Source of the DNA: Endotrypanum monterogeii | Lineage: Eukaryota; Euglenozoa; Kinetoplastea; Trypanosomatida; Trypanosomatidae | Direction: 5' to 3' | Length of the DNA stretch: 64,000 nucleotides | Assembly: GCA_000333855.2 (NCBI GenBank) | Contig: CM007347.1 | Location: 565,003-629,002, forward strand | Part shown: positions 1 to 10,804 of the stretch, piece by piece | How positions within the stretch are numbered: position 1 is the first letter of the stretch | How the letters are laid out: every line of letters starts with the position of its first letter | Made by a program: the position numbers and the translations under genes | Notes under the pieces: model-generated | Told to the model about the DNA's origin: nothing | Seen by the model: the letters and a program-made list of their open reading frames with translations, nothing else | Databases searched by the model: none

Positions 1-674
1 CTGTGGAGGAGATCACGACTGTCCTTGACGAGCACCGTGTGAAGGCCCCGGCGCGTGTCGGCGCGATTGCCCCGTGCGACGTGGTTGTGCCTGCTGGCAG
101 CACCGGCATGGAGCCGACCCAGACGTCCTTCTTCCAGGCGCTGAACATTGCGACAAAGATCGCCAAGGGTATGGTGGAGATCGTGTCGGAGAAGAAGGTG
201 CTGACCGTCGGCGACAAGGTGGACAACTCGACAGCTACGCTGCTGCAGAAGCTGAACATCAGCCCCTTCTACTACCAGGTTGAAGTGCTGTCCGTGTGGG
301 ACCGCGGTGTGCTGTTCACCCGCGACGACCTGAAGATGACGGAGGACATGGTTGAGAAGATGCTGCTGGAGGGCCTGAGCAACGTGTCCGCGATCTCGCT
401 GGGTGCTGGCATCCCGACGTCTGCGACGATCGGCCCGATGCTGGTGGACGCCTTCAAGAACTTGCTGGCTGTGTCTGTGGCGACTTCGTACGAGTTCGAG
501 GAGCACAACGGCAAGGAGCTGCGCGAGGCCGCGATCAACGGCTCGCTGGTCGGCTCCGGCCCCGCTGCGGCGGAGTCGGCCGCTGCTGCGCCGGCTGCCT
601 CTAGCGCTGCCGCCAAGGAGGAGGCGCCCGAGGAGAGCGACGAGGACGACTTCGGCATGGGCGGTCTCTTCTAA
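1..674 (+). CDS. RPP0: 60S acidic ribosomal protein P0, copy 1 (3' part only)
   Basis: The window opens inside this gene; the reading frame is set by the codon beginning at base 3 and ends with TAA at 672-674. The 223 visible residues match the C-terminal two thirds of copy 2 (2478-3151) with no difference that I could find by eye. P0 binds the GTPase-associated centre of 28S rRNA and anchors the P1/P2 stalk proteins on the large ribosomal subunit. The Ala-rich hinge and the acidic tail ending in DDFGMGGLF are visible, the tail being the elongation-factor contact site. The two copies part company at the stop codon, so their 3' UTRs differ. Tandem P0 genes are known in Leishmania from memory of the literature; identity of the coding parts points to recent duplication or gene conversion. 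Confidence 0.97.
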   Translation, partial: VEEITTVLDEHRVKAPARVGAIAPCDVVVPAGSTGMEPTQTSFFQALNIATKIAKGMVEIVSEKKVLTVGDKVDNSTATLLQKLNISPFYYQVEVLSVWDRGVLFTRDDLKMTEDMVEKMLLEGLSNVSAISLGAGIPTSATIGPMLVDAFKNLLAVSVATSYEFEEHNGKELREAAINGSLVGSGPAAAESAAAAPAASSAAAKEEAPEESDEDDFGMGGLF

Positions 675-2176
675 AGAGGGGACCCACGTCGATTCCCTTT
701 TTGCCTCGCGCGTCGTCTTCGTTGTTTGCATCTCTCTCTCTCTCTCAGCAGGTGTTCGGTTGGTTCTCTGGTGCCGTCTCTATTGTTCCTTTTCACCCCG
801 CTTTGCGTACGCCATTCGTCAATAAGCTAGCCAGAGATCTCTGGGTGGCAGCGAGCTGTCGTCTTCGCGAGGAGTCAGTGAAGGCGAGACGTCTACCGAG
901 AAGCGCTTGTCAGGAGAGAGAGACGTCACCACGTGACGTACGAGAACATCACGCGCGGTGTGGTCAAGGAATTTTATCATTTTTGTTTTCTTTCCTGTTT
1001 TTTTATTATTATTTATTTCTCTGGGTATTTTTCCATTCTTCTTTTTCTCACTCAACCGCAAACGGCGGGAGGAAATTAGAAAGCAAAATACACACACACC
1101 CCAAAACAAAAAAAAACATTTACATTACATACATCACAATGGGGAGCAGTGGTACTCGTCTCCTCCCTACCCCTCCTCACCCATTCAGGACGGGGGGGGG
1201 GAGGGAGGGAGATGCTGGGGAGGCCTTAGCGGCACAGCGCTTATGGTGGAGGTTACCTGTAAGGCTTAGTCGGATAGGTGTTATCAGCTTCGTCAAGGCA
1301 CCAGCAAGACAGCTGCAACGGTGTCTGACTGAGCCGCAGGCCTTTGGCCATGAACCCACTTTCGCTCCCTCACCGCTATACGGAGCCCCCGGCTCCTCCT
1401 CCCTCGCGTGTCTCGTGATGGTGTGCGAGCTGTAAAGACGCTTCACTGCGACTCAACTTGGACAATTATTTGCGCATCGCTGACGTAAGGTTGTTCAGGC
1501 TATGCGTTGCTGATGAATCACAAGTTTCTTGCCGCCTGTGGTGATGGTGATGCTCCATGATTATAAGCGTACACACTGTGTCACGTTTGGCAGGAAGAGG
1601 GGGGAGAGAGCGAGAGGGCAGGGGGAGGGGAGGGGAGGAGAGGGAGCTATAGCTTACACACTCCCGGGAGACTGAAGCGACAACACACTCTACATACCAG
1701 TAGATGATGTGCATGTTTCCTGGGTGCTGTGTTTGGAACAGGAAACGGTGTGCGCTGTCTGCGGCAGTACCTGTACGTTGTGCGTTGCTTGCGGTCTCTG
1801 TTCCATTCTCTACTCGGGCTGTTGCTCTCACCCACCTGGCACCGTCATCACATGGCTGACTACTGCGCTAATGAAGAGCTCCTCTTGCGATGCGCCGTGT
1901 GTCTTAGTTTTGTCACTCCCCTGTATCGTCTTCTCTTTCCTTTTTTCCGCTTTTTCATGAATCTGGGAATCGCACTGATACATCAACTCTGTTTCCCCGT
2001 TTTCTGCGTCTACACACGCCTCACCTACCTCGTCCTCGCTCCCCCTCTCTCCCCTCTTCCACATACGTATATACACACATACATACACACACACCTCCTT
2101 ACAACGTCCTTGACGCCATTGTATACGTACGCCACTACCACAACAGATAGCTAAGGCTATTGCAAGTCTCTTAACA
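675..2176. other. Intergenic region between the two P0 copies
   Basis: About 1.5 kb holding the 3' UTR of copy 1 and the 5' signals of copy 2. It contains a CT run near 731-746, a T-rich stretch 980-1050, a G run near 1192-1202, a GGGGA-rich purine stretch around 1590-1647, and a pyrimidine tract at about 2031-2060 followed by the splice acceptor of copy 2. The GC-richer part at roughly 1140-1700 has no convincing reading frame and could be a decayed retroposon, but I see no diagnostic signature. Confidence 0.6.
2041..2146 (+). promoter_or_regulatory. Predicted polypyrimidine tract and spliced-leader acceptor of P0 copy 2
   Basis: A C/T tract at 2041-2060 is followed by a stretch with no AG dinucleotide until 2145-2146, 30 bases before the P0 start codon. 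In trypanosomatids the spliced leader is normally joined at the first AG after such a tract, so the mature 5' UTR would be about 30 bases. The tract and the AG-free stretch are seen; use of the site is inferred. Confidence 0.65.
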
Positions 2177-3151
2177 ATGCCGTCTATCACCCTCGCCAAG
2201 CGGGAGTACGAGGAGCACCTCGTCGATTGTCTGACCAAGTACAGCCGCGTGCTGTTCGTGGGCATGGACAACGTCCGCTCGCAGCAGGTGCACGATGTGC
2301 GCCGTGCTCTGCGCGGTAAGGCCGAGTTTCTGATGGGCAAGAAGACGCTGCAGGCGAAGATCGTGCAGAAGCGCGCGCAGTCCAAGGACGCGAACGCTGA
2401 GGCGAGGCACTTCAGCAGCCAGTGCGAGACGCACAACCTGTTGAGCGGCAACACCGGTCTGATCTTCACAAACAACCCTGTGGAGGAGATCACGACTGTC
2501 CTTGACGAGCACCGTGTGAAGGCCCCGGCGCGTGTCGGCGCGATTGCCCCGTGCGACGTGGTTGTGCCTGCTGGCAGCACCGGCATGGAGCCGACCCAGA
2601 CGTCCTTCTTCCAGGCGCTGAACATTGCGACAAAGATCGCCAAGGGTATGGTGGAGATCGTGTCGGAGAAGAAGGTGCTGACCGTCGGCGACAAGGTGGA
2701 CAACTCGACAGCTACGCTGCTGCAGAAGCTGAACATCAGCCCCTTCTACTACCAGGTTGAAGTGCTGTCCGTGTGGGACCGCGGTGTGCTGTTCACCCGC
2801 GACGACCTGAAGATGACGGAGGACATGGTTGAGAAGATGCTGCTGGAGGGCCTGAGCAACGTGTCCGCGATCTCGCTGGGTGCTGGCATCCCGACGTCTG
2901 CGACGATCGGCCCGATGCTGGTGGACGCCTTCAAGAACTTGCTGGCTGTGTCTGTGGCGACTTCGTACGAGTTCGAGGAGCACAACGGCAAGGAGCTGCG
3001 CGAGGCCGCGATCAACGGCTCGCTGGTCGGCTCCGGCCCCGCTGCGGCGGAGTCGGCCGCTGCTGCGCCGGCTGCCTCTAGCGCTGCCGCCAAGGAGGAG
3101 GCGCCCGAGGAGAGCGACGAGGACGACTTCGGCATGGGCGGTCTCTTCTAA
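2177..3151 (+). CDS. RPP0: 60S acidic ribosomal protein P0, copy 2 (complete)
   Basis: 324 residues, the usual length for P0. Residues 1 to about 110 form the L10-type rRNA-binding domain (start [17 protein letters not shown]), followed by the inserted P0-specific domain and the P1/P2-binding helices, then an Ala-rich hinge and an acidic tail ([14 protein letters not shown]). P0 forms the base of the ribosomal stalk that recruits elongation factors. The tail is Gly-rich at its very end, unlike the MGFGLFD tail of animals, as I recall for Leishmania P0. The start ATG lies 30 bases after the predicted splice acceptor. The coding region is identical to the visible part of copy 1, while the sequence after the stop differs completely. 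An antisense open frame of over 300 codons across this gene is a by-product of strong GC3 bias. Confidence 0.98.
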   Translation: MPSITLAKREYEEHLVDCLTKYSRVLFVGMDNVRSQQVHDVRRALRGKAEFLMGKKTLQAKIVQKRAQSKDANAEARHFSSQCETHNLLSGNTGLIFTNNPVEEITTVLDEHRVKAPARVGAIAPCDVVVPAGSTGMEPTQTSFFQALNIATKIAKGMVEIVSEKKVLTVGDKVDNSTATLLQKLNISPFYYQVEVLSVWDRGVLFTRDDLKMTEDMVEKMLLEGLSNVSAISLGAGIPTSATIGPMLVDAFKNLLAVSVATSYEFEEHNGKELREAAINGSLVGSGPAAAESAAAAPAASSAAAKEEAPEESDEDDFGMGGLF

Positions 3152-4294
3152 AGGGATACATGCGTATATCCGAGTCATCGCAGCATGTTGGTGTGTCTTC
3201 CCGAAGCGATCAGCCGCTAGTGTGTGGTGCCTTTGGTTTATCAGAAACCAGCTAGATTTCATTTCTTGCTTTTCGTTTTTTTTTCCTTTGGGTCTGTGTG
3301 CGTGTGTGAGGCCTATGCGGTGTGCGCCAACATGACACCACCACTACCACCTTTGACTCAGTTTTATTATGATTTTGACTTCAACAACAACAACAAAAAT
3401 GCAACGGAAACGGGTCGGACGTGTGAAATCCCGGATGCTTCACGATGGGAAACAGTTCACGAGGCGCTGGGGAGGGGGAAACGGGCGGCGCGCCTAGGTG
3501 ACTGACTACAAGTTGTTCCAGTCGGTTGTCGTTAGCCCCTCAATGTGACGCACTCCCCCCCCCCTCTACCCCCACCGGGGAAAAGTGGAGGCTTAAGGAA
3601 AAAAGTTGCTCGTGTGGGTAGGTATCCTTAATCCACGTACTCGACCTACTTTTAAAGCCGTAGGTCCAATGTATGCTTGAGTGACTCCTATCGGGGAGCG
3701 CCTTTAATCTCCCTTTGTTTCCCCGGCTGCGTTGTTTTCCTTTTTTTTTTGGTACGCACACTTTTCCCCCATCCTTGACCCTCTTTTTGGTTCTTCGTTT
3801 CGCTGTTTACGTTTTGTTATTTCCCCCCCCCCCTCCCCGATTGTGCTTCGCCGGTGTGTGTGTGTGTGTGTTTGGTTGCCTTGTTTATTCAACTAACCTC
3901 CACACACATTTGTGTCGCCTTGCGCTGTCTACTACAAACGGTCTACTTGACATAAAAAGGGGCAGTATCGACATGTCTGTACATGAAACTTTGCTTCCCC
4001 TTCCCCACTCCGGATATATTGTTTGAACGCACTGCGCACACGATTTTTCTGCTGTGCTTCAGCTCGCATTGAGGTGTCCGCATTAGCGCGGTTGTCTGTT
4101 GAGCTACTTGATCAAACACCCACGTGTCCATTGCACTCATACATCCTTTCGCCTTCGGTTCGCATAGACTTGAGAATAATACCCAAATCGAACTATCACT
4201 TTGATTCATCACTTGGGACTCCACGAGTGTACCTCGGAAACTCGAAAGCACCTTAAATATATATTGTTTCTAGCTGAAGATCTGGACGTCGCCC
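3152..4294. other. Intergenic region after P0 copy 2
   Basis: Non-coding by eye. Contains short poly-T and poly-C runs (3276-3285, 3547-3560, 3824-3835), a pyrimidine-rich stretch about 3735-3835 that could direct polyadenylation or splicing, and a short GT repeat near 3856-3871. No RNA gene recognised. Confidence 0.6.
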
Positions 4295-4726
4295 ATGTCT
4301 CGCGTTCTCACAGTTCTACTGACGTACGACGACCCGGAGTGTGGTGGTGCAGCAGACGCGCTGGTGGAGCATCTGGAGCGAGATGCAACGTCTGTGGAGG
4401 GGCCATGCCAGCTTTCTGTGAAGCCGATTCCGGTGCTGCAGAGCGGTTCTCACAGGGATGCCCTCTACGGCTCGCTGCAAGACTTGTTCCAAATGAAACC
4501 GCACGACATTTATATCATCACCTTCCTCAAGGGATGCCAGGCGGAGGAGTACCGACGAGTCAATGAATTGTGTACTGGTGTTCGGCCCAACGCCGTGCGG
4601 TGCCAAGTGCTGACGCATCTGGCGAACTACAACGATGTCGGTCTCATTATTCGTAACTTGGTACGCCTCGTCCTGGACGAGATGACGAGGGATGAAAACA
4701 GCGGCAGCGACGAACTCCTCAGGTAG
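4295..4726 (+). CDS. Conserved-looking small hypothetical protein, 143 aa
   Basis: ATG at 4295, stop TAG at 4724-4726. The codons are GC3-biased like its neighbours and the frame fills a normal gene slot between P0 and the next gene, so I regard it as real. The protein begins with a beta-strand-like stretch (VLTVLLTYDD) and has a second one (DIYIITFL), and ends in an amphipathic helix followed by an acidic Ser-rich tail. It has no signal peptide, no membrane segment and no recognisable catalytic motif. The alternation of strands and helices suggests a small alpha/beta fold. Function not recognised; a profile search against trypanosomatid proteins would be the first way to place it. Confidence 0.75.
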   Translation: MSRVLTVLLTYDDPECGGAADALVEHLERDATSVEGPCQLSVKPIPVLQSGSHRDALYGSLQDLFQMKPHDIYIITFLKGCQAEEYRRVNELCTGVRPNAVRCQVLTHLANYNDVGLIIRNLVRLVLDEMTRDENSGSDELLR

Positions 4727-4910
4727 GCTGGCTTGCGCCTCCAAAGATGATGAGCGTATTGAGAAGGGGCGGTGGTGCGTCTCGTCAAGAGAAGAAAAAG
4801 GGGCGCTGGGGTCTCGATTCAAAGACACAGAGGATGACTCCCCGACCCCCCCCCCCTTTTCCTTCTTCCGTTAAGGGCGGTAGTTATTCTTTACGCACCC
4901 CTGCTAGGGC

Positions 4911-4936
4911 TGCCGCCGCCGCCGCCGCCGCCGCCT
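4911..4936. repeat. CCG trinucleotide microsatellite
   Basis: About nine uninterrupted GCC/CCG units in the 3' flank of the 143-residue gene. It sits in the 3' UTR or intergenic spacer, not in a reading frame I trust. Confidence 0.9.
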
Positions 4937-5084
4937 CTTAACCGAATTTGCATGCGAGTTTCAGGGTGCCGACTCGATGATTTTTTTTGTTTGTTTTTAC
5001 CGCTTCCTCTTGCATCTTCTGCGAGCCATCTCCGCTGCTGCTGTGTGGATAAAAGCACGATATGATTTTCTACTGCGTCGATTG

Positions 5085-5130
<46 letters not shown>
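5085..5130. repeat. Composite TA/TG dinucleotide repeat
   Basis: A short (TA)n tract runs directly into about 14 TG units. Typical of trypanosomatid intergenic spacers. Confidence 0.95.
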
Positions 5131-5132
<2 letters not shown>

Positions 5133-6125
5133 CAGCATTTTGTATGTGATGCATCGACCGTCCGGAAGGCTTTGCTCTTTTCGTGACATTTGCCTCTATT
5201 GGGTACCATCTGTTTTGTGTTGTCTGGGGGGGGTCTGTGCAGTGGCAGGTGGCCTGTAGTGGTCTGTTCAGGAGAGAGAAAGGAAAGGGTGAGGGGGAGG
5301 GATCGCTCTTTTCACGGAGGCGAGAAAGAAAAAAAAAAGATGCGTGTGATGGCTCTGTGTCCTCCAGGTTTCTGGTGAGATCCTTTGGATGGGTAGGGGG
5401 CGAGTGGCGCGCCGTAGGGGGGGGGGGTAGGTTGGGCGGACACGCCGTAACGGCAGTAGTGACAAGAGAAAAGCTTTCCATACAACTACACTGTTATAGG
5501 ACATCATAATTCATTCACCTGGGAAAGGTAATGCGGCCGTACAAAGACCAGAGCTGGGGGCACCCCTCCTCCCCCCACCCCTCGCCTAAGTCCGCGTCCG
5601 CGCTGTGCACGAGATTTTCTTTGCGCACTGCTTTCCTTCCAATACTCTCACTGGGCGACGCAAAAGGTGCGCCGATATGTGCGCGAACTTCACCGAGCTC
5701 CATCTTTGACGTTGAGCATCTGAGTTCCACGAACGGAGGAGGCCCCGGCGTCGTTGAAGGTGCCGGCGCTGTATTACTCAAGCACGTCTTTCCAAGGAGG
5801 ATCTGTTGTGTTGCTTCGTTCTACCGCTAACAAAAGCGGTTGTGTTGGCTCCTTTTTAACTCGTTTTTTTTTTCTTCTTCCCCTCCCTCTCCACTGTTTG
5901 GTTTCTTTCGCACCATTATTATCATTATCTGATTTTTGTTTTTCAAACCTTTTTCACTCCTGAGCTGAGCGGCTAGCGTTTCCTTCATCTAGTTTCAGAC
6001 GCCGCACGTCGGGCATACGTGTAACATCTGAGAGCGCCACAGAACACAACAAAGAAGGTGTTCACATCTATCGATGGTGACCGGAAGACGGATATCGCTG
6101 TCTGACCACTAGTCGCATCACAAAG

Positions 6126-7334
6126 ATGGAGGAGTGGATCAATAACTCACTGAAAAACGAGTATATCCGTAAGGTAGATGACTCTGGCGTCGATTCCGGC
6201 ATCTTCTGTGAAGCGTTCACCTCTCCCTGGTACGATGAAGGAGTTGTCTTCGACTGGACTGCGTTGCATCAGAGGTTGGCGCGATCGATTTCACCGCCCT
6301 CGAACGTAATCAAGGCTGTTGCAGAACTTCAGCGCTTCGGTGGGAATGCACTTCGGGCAGCGTGTGATGAGGGTAGCCAGTGTTTCTCGACAGCCGTGGA
6401 GCTGAAACATCCGTGGGCCATCCAGCCACTTTCCGAGCAGGCACAGAGGCTTAGCATCTTCGACGTCGTCCTCGACACCACGTCATGCTCGTCGCAATCA
6501 GTGGTGGGGCTAGTCCCCACATGTGCATTGCCCACCCCATCCTCAAAGTGCGCTCGCCAGCTGTACACGTTTTCGCGTGGACCACCCGGACAGCGTTCGG
6601 TGCGGGACGACGTGGCGAGGGTGCTCGCGAGTGTTGAGAAGCAGTTCCGCGACAGTGGGGTGCAGGTCGTGTGTTTCTTGAGTTCTTTCGTGTTATTTGG
6701 GACCAAGTTTGAGACTATGCTTCACAGCACGGCTGCTGTCTTCAGAGCCCTCACTGAGGTAGGGTTTTCTATCGACGACCACGGCTCCTGCCTCGGACCC
6801 CGCGCCGTGACGCCACTGAGCGTGGACGCGAAGGATTGGTGGACTACTTTACCTTTGCAGCAGATCCGTTCGGAGGAGAACGTTGCTGCTCTCGTAGTTT
6901 CTCTCTTTTATCAGTGGCTGCAAGATGCGTACATATGGGGCTGCACTGCGCCAATTCGACTGTTCCCAGCTATCAATGAGGCGCTCGGAGATGCCAAGGA
7001 GACGTGTGCGACGAAGTCGGCGCGACTGCTGGAGCGATTTGTGCGCGGGCTTGTGCTGCCCCGAGCCCATGCGATCGGGCTGGATGCACTACCCTCCTCA
7101 CTCCCTGAGGAGGGCGGAAGCCTCTTCGATCTGGCGGCGGTCAGTCTGCAAGAAAAAAAAAATCCAACGGGTTTGCAGCAGTGGAGTGTGATGGAGTTGC
7201 GGGTTATTCTAGCCCAAATTGGTGCCTATGCGCACACGCCTACTGAATACCTTTCAGAATCGGTCAAAAAGTCGATAGCGCCTCCACTGCCACAGGGAGC
7301 GGCCTCCCCCTTCTGTACGAACACACCATTGTGA
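6126..7334 (+). CDS. Hypothetical protein, 402 aa
   Basis: ATG at 6126 (MEEWINNSLKNEYIRKVDD), stop TGA at 7332-7334. The frame is long and unbroken and the composition is that of a soluble protein; no signal peptide or membrane helix is evident. Residues 1 to about 100 are helical and acidic, the middle contains a hydrophobic strand (VQVVCFLSSFVLFG, about residues 178-191), and the C-terminal part ends in a Pro/Ala-rich tail. A run of four lysine/asparagine codons (KKN) near residue 345 comes from a 9-base A tract, a possible slippage site but in frame here. I do not recognise a family. It sits between another unknown gene and the ethanolamine kinase, which says nothing firm about function in a polycistronic genome. 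Confidence 0.75.
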   Translation: MEEWINNSLKNEYIRKVDDSGVDSGIFCEAFTSPWYDEGVVFDWTALHQRLARSISPPSNVIKAVAELQRFGGNALRAACDEGSQCFSTAVELKHPWAIQPLSEQAQRLSIFDVVLDTTSCSSQSVVGLVPTCALPTPSSKCARQLYTFSRGPPGQRSVRDDVARVLASVEKQFRDSGVQVVCFLSSFVLFGTKFETMLHSTAAVFRALTEVGFSIDDHGSCLGPRAVTPLSVDAKDWWTTLPLQQIRSEENVAALVVSLFYQWLQDAYIWGCTAPIRLFPAINEALGDAKETCATKSARLLERFVRGLVLPRAHAIGLDALPSSLPEEGGSLFDLAAVSLQEKKNPTGLQQWSVMELRVILAQIGAYAHTPTEYLSESVKKSIAPPLPQGAASPFCTNTPL

Positions 7335-8067
7335 TTCCGCAACCTCTTCCACAGGGCCGCTGCGATGAGGCTTGCTGGATTGGGCCCCACAACGCTGCAG
7401 CTTTTCGAGGTACTTGGTGCTTCTCAGCATTCTCTCACAGCTTCTTTTTATTGCTGTTGCTGAGTTTGCGTACATTTATGCCCTCCCTTTTGTCAAGGGG
7501 CAGTTGCTTGGTTTTATCTTGCTGCTCCGTCCTGTTGACGTAACAGATGAATTTACGTCCTCCCGTGATCGTACAAGGGCGGCTCATTTCCACCTCTCTG
7601 CATGTTCATCCTATGCGTCGAGAATGTGTCTCTCTTGGAGGTAATATATATATGTCTGTGTGCGTGGACCAGGCGGTGAGAGCAAGAAACGATGCGATCG
7701 ATGAACTTGTTCATTATACCATACCCTCCTTCCCCTTCTGGGATGCAGTTATCGATGTGGCTCGCAATCGCACGCACACACACACACACAGAAAAAAAAG
7801 AGGTATGATTGACGCGCGGATGAAAACAGCACAAGAGGATATGAAACGTCCTTCTTGTACTCCGTTTCCGGATGTATTCTTTTTATTTTGCTTTAGTGTT
7901 TTTTCCTCATGATCTCTTTTCCACCTCGGTGACTCCCACTCCTCCTCCTCCTCCTCTCCTCTTCATTTTCTCTATTACTTCCACCTATCTGTGATAAAAA
8001 AAAAATCTGTGGATGACTACGGCCGACTCATTGGGCTATTCCTCCCCTCCTCTTCACCGCGTTCTTA

Positions 8068-8110
<43 letters not shown>

Positions 8111-8884
8111 TCACCGAACCCCCGTCTTCGCCGACCCACCTTCGACTTGCCCGTATTGAAAACGGCTTACGTATTTTTCAATAGAAACAGCTGGGACGTC
8201 CTTCACGGCGTCCGTTCCCCCCCCCCCTCTCTCTCCCTCATCCTCACCCCTCATCCTTACATAACCTACACCCCACATCACGCAGCGGATCGATAGGGAG
8301 CGGGTACAGCGGCCATCCGAAGTACAAAGTTCTTCACCAGCCTCTCCCCCCCTACACACACACACACACACACACTAACGGCGCTCTTGGCCGTGCGTAC
8401 ACATCATTTTTTTTGTTCGGCTTTCAACGCATATTCCTCTCTCCATTTCACCAATCCTTCATACATGCACATAAACACGCGCACATTTGTCTGTATCTGT
8501 GTATCGGTCTGTGTATGTATGTGCTTGTGCGCGTGTGTACCTGTGTGTGTTCCCGTATACGTGTGTATATAGGTAGCTCCTCTGAATCTTTTTTTTTTTT
8601 TAATGTTTATTTTTCCTCACAAAAAAAAAAAAACAACAACAGTAACGAAAAGTAAAAAAAAAAGAGAGCTTCCGTTTTTGTGGGCTTCTGCAGGTGCAGT
8701 CGGGGAAAGGGAGGAACAGACAATCACACGGGTTCCAAATCTCTGCGCTGTATTCTCGTTCATCTTGGGGGCTTCATTTTTTTGAGTCTGTCTCCATTTT
8801 TCATGGTTTGTTCTTTTCCGATACATTCCAGTGAGTTTTTGTTTCTTGTTGCTCCTTCCCCCCTCCCTCCGCGAAAAAAAAAAA
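7335..8884. other. Intergenic region rich in simple repeats
   Basis: Contains a CA run (7772-7790), a CT run flowing into an AT run (about 8067-8111), poly-C (8217-8227), another CA run (8353-8375), a TG-rich stretch (about 8480-8570) and A/T homopolymers (8589-8665). The TTCCAG at about 8826-8831 is a plausible splice acceptor about 54 bases before the kinase start. No RNA gene or convincing small gene seen. Confidence 0.55.
8067..8111. repeat. CT/AT dinucleotide repeat
   Basis: About nine CT units change into about eleven AT units without interruption. Confidence 0.95.
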
Positions 8885-10804
8885 ATGGCCAAGATAGTGG
8901 ACGCATGGATCGCTGAGGAGCCACTGCTGAGGAGAATACAAATCATGGAGGTGGTTCTCTCTCACTGCACCTCCGTCTTGTGGCCGTACAATAAGGAGAA
9001 GGCGAGGAGCGCGCCGAGGTTGCTCATAAAGCTTCGCGCTTTGCTGATAAGAACGACGAGGGAACTTGCCGAGCGGCAGCGGCTGTCGATGAGGTGCAAC
9101 GCGAGTCAGCAGTCAACTACGCTGCATAAGGGGAAGAATGGCTTATCTGCGGACCACACCGATGCATCGCCGTCCTGGGAGGAAAGCACACAAGTGCAAC
9201 GAGCCGCGCCCACTCCGGCAGGGCCGCCTTCGCACCCAAACCTCCTCCTGCCTCTTTTTCCCGAATGCTCCCACTCCAGCATGGACATTCACGCTGCGAC
9301 CCCAACCTTGTGCAGCGACAGTCTGCCCCATGACATTATGCCTGGAGCAGCGCAGCCAAAGGCAGGCACCTTTAGCAGGACCAGCACGTCCACTAGCCAC
9401 AGCCGGCGACATTATCCCGATGTCGGTGCGGACAATAATCGCGTCAGCGACTCCTACGGCGGGTCATCGCCGGTCGTCACGGTTGCCGTATCTTCCTCGT
9501 CCAATCATTGCGCTGATGAGCGCATTGAAGGTTGTAGTGCCTCTCCAGCATCTGCAATGACTCACCACGACGAAGTCGTGGTTGTGGCAGAGAACGGTAC
9601 AAATCTGAAAGAGTGCAACATCATGGACGAGCTTCCCTCCCTGCCATTGCAGGTGAAGCGCTTGTCGGGCGGCATAACCAATGAACTGTTTCACGTGTAT
9701 GACGAGGAGGACCCGTCAACGTCTGTGGTAGTGCGTGTCTTTGGTAAGGAGACGGAGCGCGTCATCTCGCGCGAGAGTGAGCTTTTCTATCAGTCTCTTT
9801 TCATTCCTACCCACGTTCATGGAAAAAATTTCCTCGTGTACGACTTCTTGCACGGCTACTATACCTTGCGACACCAGGACATGCCCGCAGTGGCGACGCC
9901 CATCGCTCGCGCCATCGCGGCGTTCCAGGTCCAGGCTACGCGCGCTGCCAAGTGCGACTACGCCCTTCCATTGCTGCGTGACGCGCAGAACACCGAATAC
10001 TGGAAAAGCGTGGACACAGAGCTGCACTCGACGGAGGGAAACACAACGACTAGACGCAGCGGCATCAGGGACAAGTCTCGATTTGACCGCGAGTCGAATT
10101 ATTTGATCGTCTCCCTGACGAAGTGGGTGGATCTCATTCTCTCTGAAGATATCATCACCCATGTTCTCGAGGATAGGCGGGAAAGGTATCTCCGTGTGGG
10201 CCACAGTCTTCAAGCCGCCTGTGTGTGGATGGTGTCGGTGCTGGAGCGCCAGCGAGAATTCCTACCGGAGGGCGTGTGTCACAACGACTTGCTGAGTGCC
10301 AACATAATGATTCACACGGTGCGCAGTGATGTCCGGGTGATCGACTTTGACTACACAAAGCGGAATTTCTTGCTGTACGACGTGGCGAACCACTTCAACG
10401 AGTACCCTGGCCTGGACTGCGACTACGATAGGTATTTTCCCTCGTATTCCCAAATGTTCAACTTCATCGCCGAGTACCGCCGGGGCATGCGCGAAGCACT
10501 CGAGGCTGCGTGGGCAGAGGGCTCTGGTTCAGCGAATGCTGCCACCAGTGCCTCTTGCGACCACCCGATCTTCCCCAATGCGCGTGAGTTGTTCTGGAGT
10601 GACAGCGAGGAGGCAGAGACTCAGACAGTAGAGTATTGGACCCAGCTCGCAAAGCTTCTCACCTTAGCTTCACATTTGTCGTGGAGCGTGTGGTCTCTAC
10701 TCCAGGAAGCCGTATCTGCCCTGGATGTAGACTTCCTCGACTACGCCCAGCTCCGCTACAATCGCTTCGTGACTGTGAGGGTTGAGTGCTCAGAGAATCT
10801 GTGA
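8885..10804 (+). CDS. Choline/ethanolamine kinase with long N-terminal extension
   Basis: 639 residues. It should phosphorylate ethanolamine (possibly choline) with ATP, the first step of the Kennedy pathway to phosphatidylethanolamine. The kinase domain starts near residue 255: LSGGITNELFHV (260-271) is the nucleotide-loop motif, followed by VVVRVFGKETE, which resembles the ethanolamine-kinase version. The Brenner motif is intact: CHNDLLSANIM with D468 and N473, then VIDFDY (485-490, D487 the metal ligand) and a family-typical DVANHFNEYPGLDCDY. Residues 1-255 are an extra Ser/Pro/His-rich stretch, probably disordered, that doubles the size relative to the usual 350-450-residue enzymes. I chose the ATG at 8885, right after an A run; no earlier in-frame ATG follows the likely splice site. 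Whether ethanolamine or choline is preferred cannot be decided by eye. Confidence 0.92.
   Translation: MAKIVDAWIAEEPLLRRIQIMEVVLSHCTSVLWPYNKEKARSAPRLLIKLRALLIRTTRELAERQRLSMRCNASQQSTTLHKGKNGLSADHTDASPSWEESTQVQRAAPTPAGPPSHPNLLLPLFPECSHSSMDIHAATPTLCSDSLPHDIMPGAAQPKAGTFSRTSTSTSHSRRHYPDVGADNNRVSDSYGGSSPVVTVAVSSSSNHCADERIEGCSASPASAMTHHDEVVVVAENGTNLKECNIMDELPSLPLQVKRLSGGITNELFHVYDEEDPSTSVVVRVFGKETERVISRESELFYQSLFIPTHVHGKNFLVYDFLHGYYTLRHQDMPAVATPIARAIAAFQVQATRAAKCDYALPLLRDAQNTEYWKSVDTELHSTEGNTTTRRSGIRDKSRFDRESNYLIVSLTKWVDLILSEDIITHVLEDRRERYLRVGHSLQAACVWMVSVLERQREFLPEGVCHNDLLSANIMIHTVRSDVRVIDFDYTKRNFLLYDVANHFNEYPGLDCDYDRYFPSYSQMFNFIAEYRRGMREALEAAWAEGSGSANAATSASCDHPIFPNARELFWSDSEEAETQTVEYWTQLAKLLTLASHLSWSVWSLLQEAVSALDVDFLDYAQLRYNRFVTVRVECSENL

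Larger units (their letters stand above)
4727..6125. other. Intergenic region with CCG and TA/TG repeats
   Basis: Contains poly-C at about 4847-4856, a CCG trinucleotide run at 4911-4936, a composite TA then TG repeat at about 5085-5130, G runs near 5226 and 5419, and a T/C-rich tract at about 5858-5895. A likely splice acceptor for the next gene is the TTTCAG at about 5993-5997. No gene is supported; a 99-codon open frame at 5531-5830 shows no codon bias or recognisable features. Confidence 0.55.

Noticed and set aside
2171..3262. 363-codon antisense open frame across the P0 gene
   Set aside because: Mirror of a GC3-biased gene; Arg/His/Leu-rich low complexity with no domain, and it lies opposite a certain gene.
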